The position numbers and the translations under genes are program-made. Under the pieces are notes generated by a model. The model made no database searches. It was not told the origin of the DNA and saw only the letters and a list, made by a program, of their open reading frames with translations. A DNA stretch of 64,000 bases, from NCBI RefSeq assembly GCF_002443255.2, contig NW_019211454.1:28039565-28103564 (forward strand), read 5' to 3'. The stretch comes from Varroa destructor (lineage: Eukaryota > Arthropoda > Arachnida > Mesostigmata > Varroidae). Positions 47,214 to 58,404 of this stretch are shown here, piece after piece; within the stretch, counting starts at the first letter, position 1, and each line of letters opens with the position of its first letter.

Positions 47214-50200
47214 AATTTTTTTTACCTATTACAACGACGAATACTTTAATTTTGCTTTAGGCTTACGATTCGGAGAAAAGCTGCCCAGACCGGGAAATTT
47301 GGCAAGATCTGCTTAGCCGTCATTCATTATGGGGTCCCACTGTGGAGGAGCTAAGCCCAGCCCAATGGCCAAGATCAATAACCATTGGTGTGGGCCGTTT
47401 TCTTTACCAAGTGCTCCGCAACCTTCAAATAGACATCAACATTCTAAAAAGTGATGCAAAGCCAGCCGTAATGGTTAATGCTATTTACACTATATACCGC
47501 GACCATCAAAATCATACGGGTAAAAAGGAAGAAGCGAAGCCCCATCCAACGCTCGCCAAACTGTATCGTGAAGCCCAATTGGAGCACCTATACTTTGATG
47601 TCAAGGCGAGTATTTTGAGTCTTCAGCTTAATTATTACTTAGCCAGTGCTAAAAGTCGTTTGTACTTCTAGCTTACATTTTAAAGTACATTGCAGTTAAT
47701 GTCATATGGATATCAATAAATTATTGTAATTTTTTAACTGAAGTTCAATCTATTTGTTATCTGTGTACTTAGTATCCTAACGAAATTATTATGCGGCTGT
47801 CACTGAATCATTATTAGCCTGTCCCATATTCTAAATGGAAAGAAGTTATACATATATATTAGGTGATCAAAAAGTATTGACGGTTTTTCTGCCTAGATTG
47901 CTGTAAAGTCATATGTATCGTTGCATCGGATGGTCGTTGGTGGCATTTGAAAACCGAGCTTTGACAGAATAAATGCACCAAAGTCGTTTCTCATCGTTCA
48001 CTTCTTCACACTTTTATAGAGCGCCTTGAAAGTGAGTGAAATTGCTCTTATTATGTTTTTAGTTTTATCACGATAAAAACACAAATGCACCGCAGACGCA
48101 TAAAAAATGAAGGCTGTTTATGGTCAGAATGCGTCGAAATAAATGGTCTGAAGAGGGTTCTGCCGTTCACGTACGACAATAATGTACAAAGACAAAAATG
48201 TGCTCCATAACCTGCATACAAGGAAGTCCTATATGTTGGCAGGATTGGAAAGAAATCGCGCATTATAAGTTACAGCGACCTAGTCAGATGATTGATTCGG
48301 TCTTTATTATCGACGACTAACAGGATTACAACCAGCCATTGAAAAAATCGATCGCCGTCTTCCTCTGTAGTGATGTCAGACCACATACACAATTTAGTTG
48401 CCCAGCAGAAATTGAGAGAACGTGGATGAAAAATTTTAATGCATTTGCCCTCTAATCAAGATATTATACCATCAGACTATCCTCCTAACTAGACTAATTT
48501 AGTTCCCATGACAGAATGCAAAAGTTATTTTTCACTCTCCGTAATTCAGAAACCATAAAATTTCTATAGCGATGGTATTATCATGTTACCGAAATTTCTC
48601 AAGATGTTTTATATCATAGTTTCAATATATTGTCTTACCATAAAAAATATTTGCTTCAATCATGGCGTAAAAACTGTCAAGACTTTATCCAAAATCTAAT
48701 ACCTTTAGGTGCGCATTACATATGTTACGATCATGTTATCCTTTTTGCTTGTGTTGATCAACAAATGCCGATTATCAAGCAGTAAACATAATTGGTGTGC
48801 AGTTTGCCTAATGAAAAGCTACCATTTGGAACAACGTCTGTTTGTTGTACAATACAGCCTATGCCGAAATAAGATATAAGATTACGAAACAAACACGGAG
48901 AACGTTTTTCGTTAGCAAACGAACTCTGCTCAAAAAATTTGAAAAGACTGATTCGTTCGCAGACGAACTAGGGTAGGGAAATTTACCAACTGGACGACGA
49001 AGTCGCAACAACGTTGTTGTGCTAAACAGCGTAGATGCCGATCCAATGATTTTAATATGACGCCGTGACCATTAACTCGGCCTATCAAGGAGCATTCTGT
49101 TGTTCATTTTTAAGCAAGGGTTGGACCGAGTTGAGAGCAGTGGATCCAAACAGCCTTTGCTTCCAATAAACGGGGACGACTATATTGCGTACGAAGCAAT
49201 CAATCTATTTGGAACACGGTTCCCCTGCCAATTGATCCCGCCGCCCGGCGGTCGTTTCGGTACTGTTTTTGACTCCTCTCGATTTCTTCCTGTGGGCCTA
49301 TGTCAAAGATACGGCTCTTGAAACAACGTTAAAAATAGCCCACGACCTGGTACATCTTTGTACGTGAACTGATTGGTAAGGCTGGTCTTAACGTTGCAAA
49401 ATGACGCAAGACGGATCGGTTATGCAAGTGGTTTCTGGGAGGCCATTGGGTTAACATTATTTTGTATCACTAGCGCAAATTGAACCCATTAAGGTAAAGC
49501 ACGTATATATAGAAGACCTTGAAAATGAAAAACAAAAGTCTGAGTTTGAATTAGTGGGTAAAGTAAATTTCTTAAATGTAAGTTCGGGCCGACCCGTTTC
49601 GATGTTTGAAAGCTTTAAAAACTCTTGTTATGATTTGAGTTACTCATCAGTTGTTTCAGATGATGTAGTTGCTGAGAGTGGGTTGGATCCATTTTGAGTA
49701 ATGGCGACACCCCTTTGGTAGTGATTATTACTTACAGGGTATTCTTGATCTACCTACTTACTTAATTGATGCTTAATCGGTACTACCTACTTAATTGGTG
49801 TATGCTCCTGAATAATCCATTGTCAATGTAATTGAAATGATTAAGCCCGATTATTATAATGTTGCAATTTCTTATTCTGTGTATAATGTCCTGGAAGTCT
49901 TCCCGTTTTTTGCAGATGATCCCAATGCTGTGCCCTCCCCGGCCATGGTGTAATCCAGTGGATTCACCGCTCCTTCTGTCTCAAGTGCCTTTTATTCGGC
50001 TTCCATACGAAGGAAGCAGCCAAAGAGAGCTCGTGGAGAAGGCTCCACGTGAAGATCTATTCCCATCGTTTGACGCACTCAATGTTCTCTCGAAATGTCC
50101 ATGGATCATCAACAAGCCTATGTTGCAGTTAGTGACTGAGGTAACTTCATAAGATTAGTAGATGACGAGCGTGCCATTTGAACAACATGCGAAACTTTGA

Positions 50201-53200
50201 ACAAAGTTTTGTGAAGGTAAAAATTTCCACGATTTGTTAGTTGTTATTTTTGTAGCTGTTACTAAGTTGTTTGGCGGTTTTTTTAAATATATTTTTATAT
50301 ACTCGCATGTATACCATCCGATCTTGGTGAAATTTTTTTCAAGTTATATATTTCAATCTGTACAATATTAATTTGGAATATTTGTGACTTTGTCTATATT
50401 AGGTGTTTTTAAATAATGGCAACCCGAAGCTCGATATTCCTCAGCCACCTACCGTTATTCAAATGCCACCCTCTATCAACTCAGTATTAAAACAAGATAA
50501 ATATAAGGTATGTGAGTACGAGGTGTAATAAAAATCAATTAATAAAACCACTTCAGTAATGCACCTACAAGAGAAATAGAAGGGATGAATGGTAAAAGCG
50601 TAATGCTAAATCATCACCGCTATATTAGTCATTTGTTTTTATTACTACTATTATCATTGACGAGAATTATAAGACATTTCTAAAATGCAGCTGACTTGAT
50701 TAGTTATCCAATAAGCGACTATAATTAAGCCTTTAAAGTGTTAATACCGTACAGAAAAATATAATTTCTAATAGAGAAAAAGCCTAATCTTAGGATGTGA
50801 TTGTTATTTGATTCCGTTTTAGTCCATTAGGGAGCTTGCTTTATACCATCGCAAATGTGCGGAAGCGTACTCGCTATGGTGTGATATGCTTTACAAGTTG
50901 TCAATTGCCAACCATTTCAAAGATAACATCTTCTGGTTCCCGCACAATATGGACTTCAGGTAATGTATTTTAACAAGCGAATTATTTTCCTACTATTTCG
51001 GCGTAATCCTTTGCTTAGCTTAATGAGTGTATTTTTAGATAGATAAATAAGGTAAGAGTTAATAGAGAAGTGAGCGCGCCTACGATCCATGTCTATCTTT
51101 CTCTAAACTTAGTAAACGTAGATCAACAGCTAGTGCTTCGTAGGATTGTTAGCAAGTAGGCTGTGTTATCAGATAATTGATTTTATATTGTGTGATTTAA
51201 CAGAGGCCGAGTGTATCCGTGCCCCCCGCACTTTAGTCATATTGGCAGTGACGTCATGCGTGGTTGTTTGATGTTCGCCGAGGGCAAACCGTTAGGACCT
51301 AAAGGGTTAAATTGGCTGAAGTTACATTTAGTCAACCTGACGGGCTTCTTGAAGAGACAGTCTGTTGCTGACAGACTTAAATACGCAGAGGAAATTACGA
51401 GCGATATATTGGACTCAGCAGATCATCCGTTTACCGGCAGGAAGTACGTATCTTATTAATTGACATGAATTTTTTAATATGCAATGAACCATAAAACAAC
51501 TATGATGCTAAATTTATGTACGTCCCAAATTCCTACCTCTACACAGATGGTGGCAAAAATCAGATGAGCCGTGGCAGACGTTAGCTGCCTGTAAAGAGGT
51601 GGCCAACGCTCTACGCTGCGGCAAAGGCCCCTCTGAGTACGTATGCCACTTTCCCGTCCATCAGGATGGCAGTTGTAATGGTCTACAGCATTACGCCGCT
51701 CTGGGAAGGGATCTTCAAGGCGCAGAGCAGGTTAGTGTAGAATTTATTCGTATATTATTCGAATTAAGGATTGTCGTTAAGGGTACAATTATGTTAGGCA
51801 TACTTGGCATGAAGATTTGCCAAGGAAGAACGAAGTCTATCATAAAGCTATTTAGGTAACTGCTCATATGCTTCCTCATGTAACCAAATACACAAACATT
51901 CTAATTAATTTTTTCCACTTAAGTCTCGTCTCATTTCTAAAATATCTGTCGAGTAACTGACCTTGTGAGTTGTAAAGGGTTATCTCAAGTCAATTTTGAT
52001 TTTAAACTAAAGGCATCAGCCCAGAACGAAGTGCTCATGGAATAAGTTGTCCATTAAAACATCCGTGTTTGTCAGCTTATTCTTCATAGAAAAACGTATT
52101 GTAAAAATTCTAATGTGGAACTTTAATTTTGCAATTAAAACATCATTTTATAAATAAGATAAAATATGGATAATTCTGTAGATTTTTATATATGTATCTG
52201 GATGTATGTATGTATGCCTGTAAACAGCTGCCTAGCTCGACTAGATCTGTTTTTCATCTTCAGAGTGAACTAAAAATTAGGCACCTAACAATATGCCAGT
52301 TGTCTTCATTTGATATTAATTAATTTAATATGTACTAGTAATGGGGACTGCGGATATCTACCAACTGTGTTTTTCTAGGTAAATCTTCGGCCAATGAATC
52401 TACCTCAGGATGTGTACAGCGGAATTGCTGAGGTTGTTGAACGGCAAAGAAAGCAGGATGCTGACAGCGGAGTACTCATTGCGCAGATTCTCGAAGGGCA
52501 CATCAAAAGAAAGGTGCTCATTGAACCAAACTTAGGTATTGTTCATTCTTTTCGTATTAAACGGAACGTTAAAAATACTAAACTTTTTCAAGAATTTCAA
52601 ATTGACGCTGGTTCCATCGCAAGCGAATACGCTGCTGCAAAAGAGGCAGAAGCAAGTTAAGGTACAGCACAAGCGAAAGCCCATCCCATGCAAAAAAACA
52701 GTGCGGACTTCCGAGTAAATTAACACCGTCGAAAAGAGCGTGTGTATTGACCCTTCCGCTGTTCTGAAGTCGCTTAAAACTTGAAATCTACTCGATGTTG
52801 TTCGTCCCTCAGTTCTGTAGATAAAGAATCATGTGGATTCTGATTCTTCTCTGAGGAAAGGGCGCTTACCATCGAAGTAAAAATCAGTCGCAGAAGCGAC
52901 CGCTGGCTTGTTCACTATCCAGAGGATATGCCTATTAGGGAAAAATTTAATTTGTAACCAATGTACGGGTTCTAAATTTAATGTTCAGTAAAAAGACATG
53001 GCGCTGGCATACTTTTTCCGCGAAGGCGAAACCATTAACAAATAAGCTTGTTCTTGTGTTCCACAAAGTGTCGTATGACCACAGATAGATGGCATGTTCG
53101 AGGGAACGTCATACATCTTTAAGCGAGATGCTGTACCAGTTCATACTGGCCGGTTAGTCCTTGGGTGCCTGAACATATTTTGGACAAAGGACCCAAATTT

Positions 53201-56200
53201 GAATGCGCTGAAATGTCCGACAAATCTCATTTTGCAGCAACATCGACTGGCCGTCAAGGCTGTTTTGTATGATCAAAAAAAAAATTCCTTGAAACGATAG
53301 ATTTGGGTACCAAAGGAAGGTTGTAATCGACGTGAATGGGGATTGTATCGAGTAAGTATGTCTGTCAGAACTAATATTTCTATGACAGGCAAAAAAATAG
53401 TTAGCTTATCTGTCTTTACTTGGAAAGAATCTAAAAAAATTGACTGCTTTTGCCTCGTATATAGATATATATAGAACAGTACCATAGAGTGAAGTCATTT
53501 GTTAGCCTAAATTGCCATGCATGATGTAGCAAGTTATAAGCCATTCGCTAAAACATCACGTCTAGCACCAGAGACAGTAACCATTGTCCACCTATAGCCA
53601 TTGAGGTAAAAAAAAGTTCATCATAAACAATGCCAAGAGATGAATTCATTTGCGTGTTGATTCTACAGGTAGTTAAACAAACTGTGATGACAGTTGTGTA
53701 CGGCGTAACCAAGTATGGAGCTCAACTGCAAATATTGCGACAGTTGCAAGATCTGGATGATTTTCCACAGCAACACGCCCACATCGCGGCCTCATACCTT
53801 GTCCAAAAGGTGTTTTTCAGGTACTTAATTTTTCGAATCGTTGGCATTGGTTTGTTACTTCAACAAAGTGTCAGCTTTTGCTTCTTGATAAATTTTGACA
53901 TTCCCATAGGTAGCATCGACTGTGGGCTAAGCATACAACTGTGATTCCATATAACTAGAGTTAGAATTTTCATAAAAGTATTTAGGACTGCCAGTTGGGA
54001 CGTGGTGTATATAATTTGAGCCTAACTGGTTTATTTTTTTCAAAAATCCTTGTCACACTTTTTTTGATTATAAAACAGCTTACGGGAAATGTTCACTGCA
54101 ACCAGAGAAATCCAAGATTGGTTTACTAATTGTGCTAAGCTAGTGGCGAAAATCAGATGTCGGCCAATCAACTGGGTGACACCCCTCGGACTTCCCGTCG
54201 TCCAGCCCTACTTTGTACCTGTTAAGAAAACGTACGTAAACAACACGTTTTACAAGTTCGAAGCCATTTTAGCACTTCACATAGTTCTGGTGATTATAAA
54301 TGCCTCCAAATTTCAATTTAGGAGTTAACGCGTTCATCATTTTCATCTAGTCTTTAAGCATTGCTTCAGAAACTGGCTCCCAGCACGAAACGAAGTGTGC
54401 TTGAGCCAGAATTCGAACCTGGATCACCATGTGTCCCCTAAATATAGAAAGCAAACACGTTATCCACTGCGCCATTACGGAGCCTTAGTTCAGCAGCTAA
54501 AATGCATAAAATGCGTTTTGCATAATTCTAATAGCGTACCACTTTCTGGCCACCTATGCCTTCTAGAAGGAGCAATGTAATAGGTTTTCAGATCTGTTTC
54601 AGCCATGCGTCAAGTAAAAACACAGCCTAGAAAAGTATCTGCAAAGATTTTGAATACGATGGTTTGGATGGTTTTTTGCTTACTACTGAAGGCTAAGATC
54701 TAGTGTTCTTTAATATTTTTTTCGTCCGTGTACTAATGCCATAAAATACGTAGAATGGTACCCTCAGTTTTTTGTGTAGCTTTATATTGATTACGCCAGA
54801 TTATGAGGTCAACAATAATGAATGCATCGGTTTGCCCGTACACACTGATGGTTGGGGTGATCCGCGTTCCGCATGTTAAAACATACATGTAGGCAAAGAG
54901 AGTCCTGTGCCGATATGGGACGTTTTTATAGAATGTGCGTATTTATCAATCCTTGCCCAACCTTTACTATATCATCTAACAATTTAAAAAGGAAAAACCG
55001 TCCAAAAAGATTCAATCTAACAAACAGTAAAAGTGGCAATGAACGACGCCATCTCTACTTCTTGCTACATGTGGCGGAATTGTCGAAAAGTCATTGATAA
55101 TAAGGGTCGTATTTTTGCAAATTAATTCGTGTGCTATGAGCGGCTGTATCACAGCTGCTATGGACACACTTCAACGTATAACATGGTCAACAGACTTCAA
55201 TCCTCTATTTTTTTTAGCTTAGAATTTTAAGTTCGGTGTTGCGGTTAAACATTGCTTTCTTCCGTTTCTAGCTACCTCGAGTACGAAACAGATTGTATCT
55301 GCGCACTGTTCTGGATTTAAATTATTTCACGTGTCTTCCCAGTTAGTACTTAACCACGTTACCTCCTATGTCATCGTAAGAACTGGCATAGGTGATCTAC
55401 CATAGCAGGGTCATGATCGGTTGGGCATGGTAATTGTGTCGGCTAAAGAACATTGCTGCGACGGATTTTCAAAAAAAAAAAAAGAGAAACTGGATGTAAA
55501 CACTTTGGTAACCCAAAAACGGATTGCCGAAAAATGAGAAACAATACCTAAAAAGAAATCTGAACTGCTTTCAGCAAATCTCTCGGGCTAGTAATATTTT
55601 CAGGAACGGAGGCAATCCTAATTCGTGTGATTCGTAAGAGAAGTAATAAAGAACCGTCAAATGGACAGGGATGTCAGCAGATGTCTGTAATCCTGTAAGT
55701 GATACCCGTGCATGTTAACGAAGCGTCAAATTTTACATGCACTCGAGAGGAAAGGTATTCTTAAAGCTCTTCAGGTGGCACATAATGAACAACACATTGA
55801 ACCCGCAGAACAAGGCCGCGGCTGGACAGGTTAAGGATCTTCCTAAAAAAAAGTTCCTTTTGTCTGAGAAAAAAAAAGATAATAAATAGATCAGTGCTCT
55901 CGAGTGGCGTCAGCGCTGAAGATATATATTAATTTTAAAACCAATGCATATGTCCGCCTGGTATCAGTGAAACTGGTTAAATCCACATCATTTCATCGCT
56001 GTTCCAATAATCAATTGTGCGTTGAAATAATCTAGCTAAATTTTGAGACCTGTTGAAGCAAGACATTTGGAATAGTAGAATTCCTGGACAGGAGTGCATT
56101 GACAGATCAAAACCGATCAAAGCGTGAAAGCCTATGACTAAAAAAAGTTATCGGATAAACTAAGTTAACGGCAACGATGACTCGGTCAACCTATATTACA

Positions 56201-58404
56201 AGGGCAGAACTACGGAACATACGAATTCATTCGAAGATATATAATAGGTATAAGCACGGTAAAATTGTCTTCCGCCAGGAGAAATATACGTCCGAGATAG
56301 GAAGCAGAACCATTGGCAGTGCCCCAATTTTCAGTTAAGAAGGGAATCCCATGCGCGCCAGTGAAAGATAAGAAGGGAATCCCATGCACACAAGTGAAAG
56401 ACAGGAAGGGAATCTTATGCACGCAAATCAAGGATAGCCAGTGAGTTGAATGGTGATGAAATGTGTGACGCTGATCGTGCAAATATTATACTGGGCAACT
56501 TCAACTCACTTGGCATTAAGTAAGAGTCAACGAGTTGTTTCTCAAGGCAAAATCAAAATACTGAAAAAGACAGTGAAAACGAGCTCGAGAAAGCTTTATT
56601 TTTCAGTTGTTATGGTGCCGATGGCTTTATCTAGTTCGTGGCGAATTCCACAATTATATATGGCGACAAAGCGGCCTCAGGAAATATTCTACGTTTGAGT
56701 CTACGCGACAATGGCTTTATCGAAAACGACCGAGTCTTTCCTTCCACTATGAACATCATGGAGGCATGAAGCAGTTACCTTCAATATCCGCGGAGTCCCC
56801 GTAGTAGCTTTCGTCCATCCGTTTGTAAATCGAATCGGTAGCAGCGAACCTAGGTGGAACAAGCTGGTCCAGATTCTTCGCCGACGACATTTAGATTTAC
56901 GTTCTTCGTTTTTAAGTGCTTCGCCATGCACTTTGAATAAAATAGCCACATGACATGGTATTATACTGACAGCGAAATGCGTGGTCTAGGGACCTCAACG
57001 TCAAAATATCTTAAACACGGTGGCAATACGTCGCTAATCCAGAACGCCAGAAGTGTAAATAGAATCGTAGGACTAATTATAGTCACTAACTATACCCTGT
57101 CTTTACATGTAATTATTTGATTGCTACGAGATGCCGTTGCCCCCGTGTCAGTGCTCAGTGTTAAATATAAAACTAGTTAGGGAGGAAAAAGCTCTCACAG
57201 AATGTTTAAAAGAAGGTTCCCTTAGAGACATGACATTTGTTGCGATAAAGCTCTCTATAATGATATTCTAAAATTTACTGGACAAAAATATGCTTAGTAC
57301 TGATTGATGAGGATACAATGCAGAGCTAGCCGAAGTAACTTTCACTAGTACTTTTCTACAGTTATAAAAGTGCATTAAATAAACAGTTAAAATAGATAGA
57401 AATAGAAATCTGTATCAATAGTGTCTTCGTGTGGCGTGCTTTGTTTCGGATAGTTCGCGCAGGCAACCAGATAATGCTTCATCTTGCATTTGTGCGTCAA
57501 ATAAAAAGTATCATATTGAACCGTGTTGTGAACAACTCTTTTTCTGCCCTATAAAGCAATAGAGATTAGACTACCTCCTTGTGCACTTATGCCCCTTCTA
57601 AAATGAGTTCGGCTGCTGCAATCAGCCGTAGGGCAGGAGTATTACTCCTCTACTGATTACATAGCCTCAATTTGTCTTGGCTTCTTTTGGGTTTCTGTTT
57701 TATTCTAGATCGCTGGTGTCTTTCGGAGAATCAATCAAAAAGCAATACATCGATCTTGGTGACCACGACGCTAAACCCAACGTGAATAAACAGAAGAATG
57801 CTTTCCCACCGAACTTTGTTCACAGTCTCGACTCTAGCCACATGATGCTGACGGCGATTCATGCGCAGGCAGCAGGAATCACCTTTGTATCCGTTCACGA
57901 CTGTTTCTGGACGCATCCGTCTACGGTGCGTGATTTATGGTTATCTATTAATTTAGCTGTTTATTGTCCCGCGTAAAATGGCGCTAACGTATTCTGTTAA
58001 TGTTATTATGCTCTATCCGTGGCATTCGAGTTAATATCTCAAACAAACAAGTGATACCAAGCCTGTTGGAGAGGAAGTCGTGATGACGCTAAAGTAACGA
58101 AAAGGGAAGAACAAGAAGACAGGATTAGTCGATCTTTTAACTCTGCGTTTTTGCAATTCTTCAGGTGGATATCATGAATCAGTTATGTCGCGAACAGTTC
58201 GTAGCCCTTCATTCGTACCCAATCCTTGAAGATTTGTCGATTCATCTACAGAAACAGTTCGGTTTTCCTACAGCCGAGATCCTCAAAGACAGTTCTGTTT
58301 CAGACATTATCAAGCAGAGGCTTAACAAAGTTTTGAGACAAGTTCCTCAAAAGGGTGAATTTGATCTAAAGGAAGTCCTCGACTCTGTGTATTTTTTCGG
58401 CTAA
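41144..58404 (+). CDS. POLRMT: Mitochondrial DNA-directed RNA polymerase (POLRMT), tandem copy B
   Basis: Exons: 41144-41422, 42304-42424, 42771-42937, 43372-43491, 43969-44072, 44221-44308, 44499-44678, 44972-45193, 45532-45726, 46026-46138, 46588-46660, 47261-47605, 49916-50140, 50403-50507, 50823-50959, 51204-51443, 51547-51730, 52379-52513, 53669-53820, 54079-54231, 57709-57925, 58165-58404. They join in frame to 1264 aa, the family's usual size. A basic N-terminus ([16 protein letters not shown]) suits mitochondrial import. PPR-like helices are near 230-350. Motif A has Asp945, motif B Lys1014 and Tyr1022, motif C His1176-Asp1177; the protein ends YFFG. All 21 introns share position and phase with copy A. 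Exon 2 must use the inner donor (AAGG/GTATGT at 42424); the later GTAAGC donor would create a stop. Exon 13 is three codons longer than in A. Nothing suggests loss of activity. Confidence 0.93.
46852..46897. repeat. Near-perfect 46-bp palindrome in intron 11 of copy B
   Basis: Arms of 22 bases (TACGTACCCGACCGAAATTA CG and its complement) with a single mismatch and a 2-base centre. The core is GC-richer than the surrounding intron. It would extrude as a cruciform or fold as a hairpin in the pre-mRNA. It may be a tiny foldback element. Confidence 0.9.
47181..47208. repeat. (TA)n microsatellite
   Basis: 28 bases of TA repeat in intron 11 of copy B. Confidence 0.9.
47859..48699 (+). mobile_element. 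Degenerate mariner element with terminal inverted repeats
   Basis: The left end TTAGGTGATCAAAAAGTATT and GACGGTTTTTCTGCC pairs with the right end GGCGTAAAAACTGTC and AAGACTTTATCC..TCTAA as inverted repeats of about 35 bases with several mismatches. Both ends are flanked by TA, the target duplicated by mariner elements. Inside, near 48372, the plus strand reads DVRPHTQF, the catalytic DNARPHT-type motif of mariner transposases. The frame is broken by many stops and the element is about 840 bases, shorter than the usual 1.3 kb, so it is an old, internally deleted copy. Confidence 0.85.
48810..49470 (+). mobile_element. DDE transposase relic (Tc1/mariner superfamily, second type)
   Basis: Broken translations on the plus strand give an N-terminal piece starting [13 protein letters not shown] at about 48820, like the helix-turn-helix start of this arthropod transposase group. 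A C-terminal piece [14 protein letters not shown] at about 49270 matches the [13 protein letters not shown] motif around the third catalytic acid. Several frameshifts and stops lie between them. No terminal repeats were found. It lies about 110 bases downstream of the mariner element in the same intron. Confidence 0.75.
51599..51743 (+). repeat. Gene-conversion tract, copy B member
   Basis: These 145 bases match 35385-35529 in copy A with only two differences, and the identity crosses the exon 17 donor into the first 13 intron bases. The tract contains catalytic motif A. Most neighbouring exons are far more diverged. Confidence 0.9.
52640..53330 (+). mobile_element. DDE transposase relic in intron 18 of copy B
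   Basis: Near 53000 one frame reads [13 protein letters not shown]. At 53106-53220 another reads [15 protein letters not shown] and later [11 protein letters not shown]. This order and spacing fit the second catalytic motif (QQDGAPAHT) and the FWxKD..PDLNxLD region of Tc1/mariner-superfamily transposases. Frameshifts separate the pieces. No terminal repeats were located. It explains why intron 18 is 1155 bases here but 132 in copy A. Confidence 0.7.
54370..54485 (-). mobile_element. tRNA-derived SINE
   Basis: Minus strand: starts GGCTCCGTAATGGCGCAGTG GATAAC (A box region, tRNA-Arg-like) and continues to CCAGGTTCGAATTCTGG (B box with a 5-bp T stem). The 3' acceptor side (CTCAAGC) does not pair with the 5' end, and there is no proper anticodon arm, so it is a SINE head or tRNA pseudogene, not a working tRNA. 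The body continues with CACTTCGTTTCGTGCTGGGA. Confidence 0.75.
55262..55385 (-). mobile_element. Probable degenerate second SINE copy
   Basis: It shares in order several blocks with the SINE at 54370-54485: ACGAAAC..TGT, CTGGATT.., CACGTGTC, and CACGTTACCTCCTATGTCAT matching CACGTTATCCACTGCGCCAT. Divergence is high, so the call is tentative. Confidence 0.4.
56337..56435. repeat. 33-bp minisatellite, three units
   Basis: Units 56337-56369, 56370-56402 and 56403-56435 share the core GAAGGGAATC(C/T)(C/T)ATGC followed by CAAGTGAAAGA-like sequence. Units 1 and 2 differ at four positions and unit 3 is more diverged. The unit length is a multiple of three and the minus strand is open across it, but no coding role is evident. 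Confidence 0.9.

Larger units (their letters stand above)
47606..49915 (+). other. GC-AG intron 12 of copy B
   Basis: The exon ends FDVK with AAG followed by GCGAGT; the acceptor is TTTTTTGCAG before ATGATC, giving MIPML. It is 2.3 kb long, against 565 bases in copy A, because it carries a mariner element and a second transposase relic. Confidence 0.85.
54232..57708 (+). other. Intron 20 of copy B, 3.5 kb, repeat-rich
   Basis: The same intron in copy A is 341 bases. Here it holds a tRNA-derived SINE (54370-54485), a probable second degenerate copy (about 55262-55385), and a 33-bp tandem repeat (56337-56435). Other open frames (54873-55097, 56450-56949) are unrecognised. Confidence 0.8.

Noticed and set aside
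54404..54484. Functional tRNA gene
   Set aside because: The acceptor stem does not pair and the anticodon arm is not recognisable, so it is SINE-like.
25580..58404. The two POLRMT copies as uncollapsed haplotypes
   Set aside because: Introns are unalignable, protein identity in the N-terminal half is low, and the copies are separated by unique sequence, so they are true paralogues.
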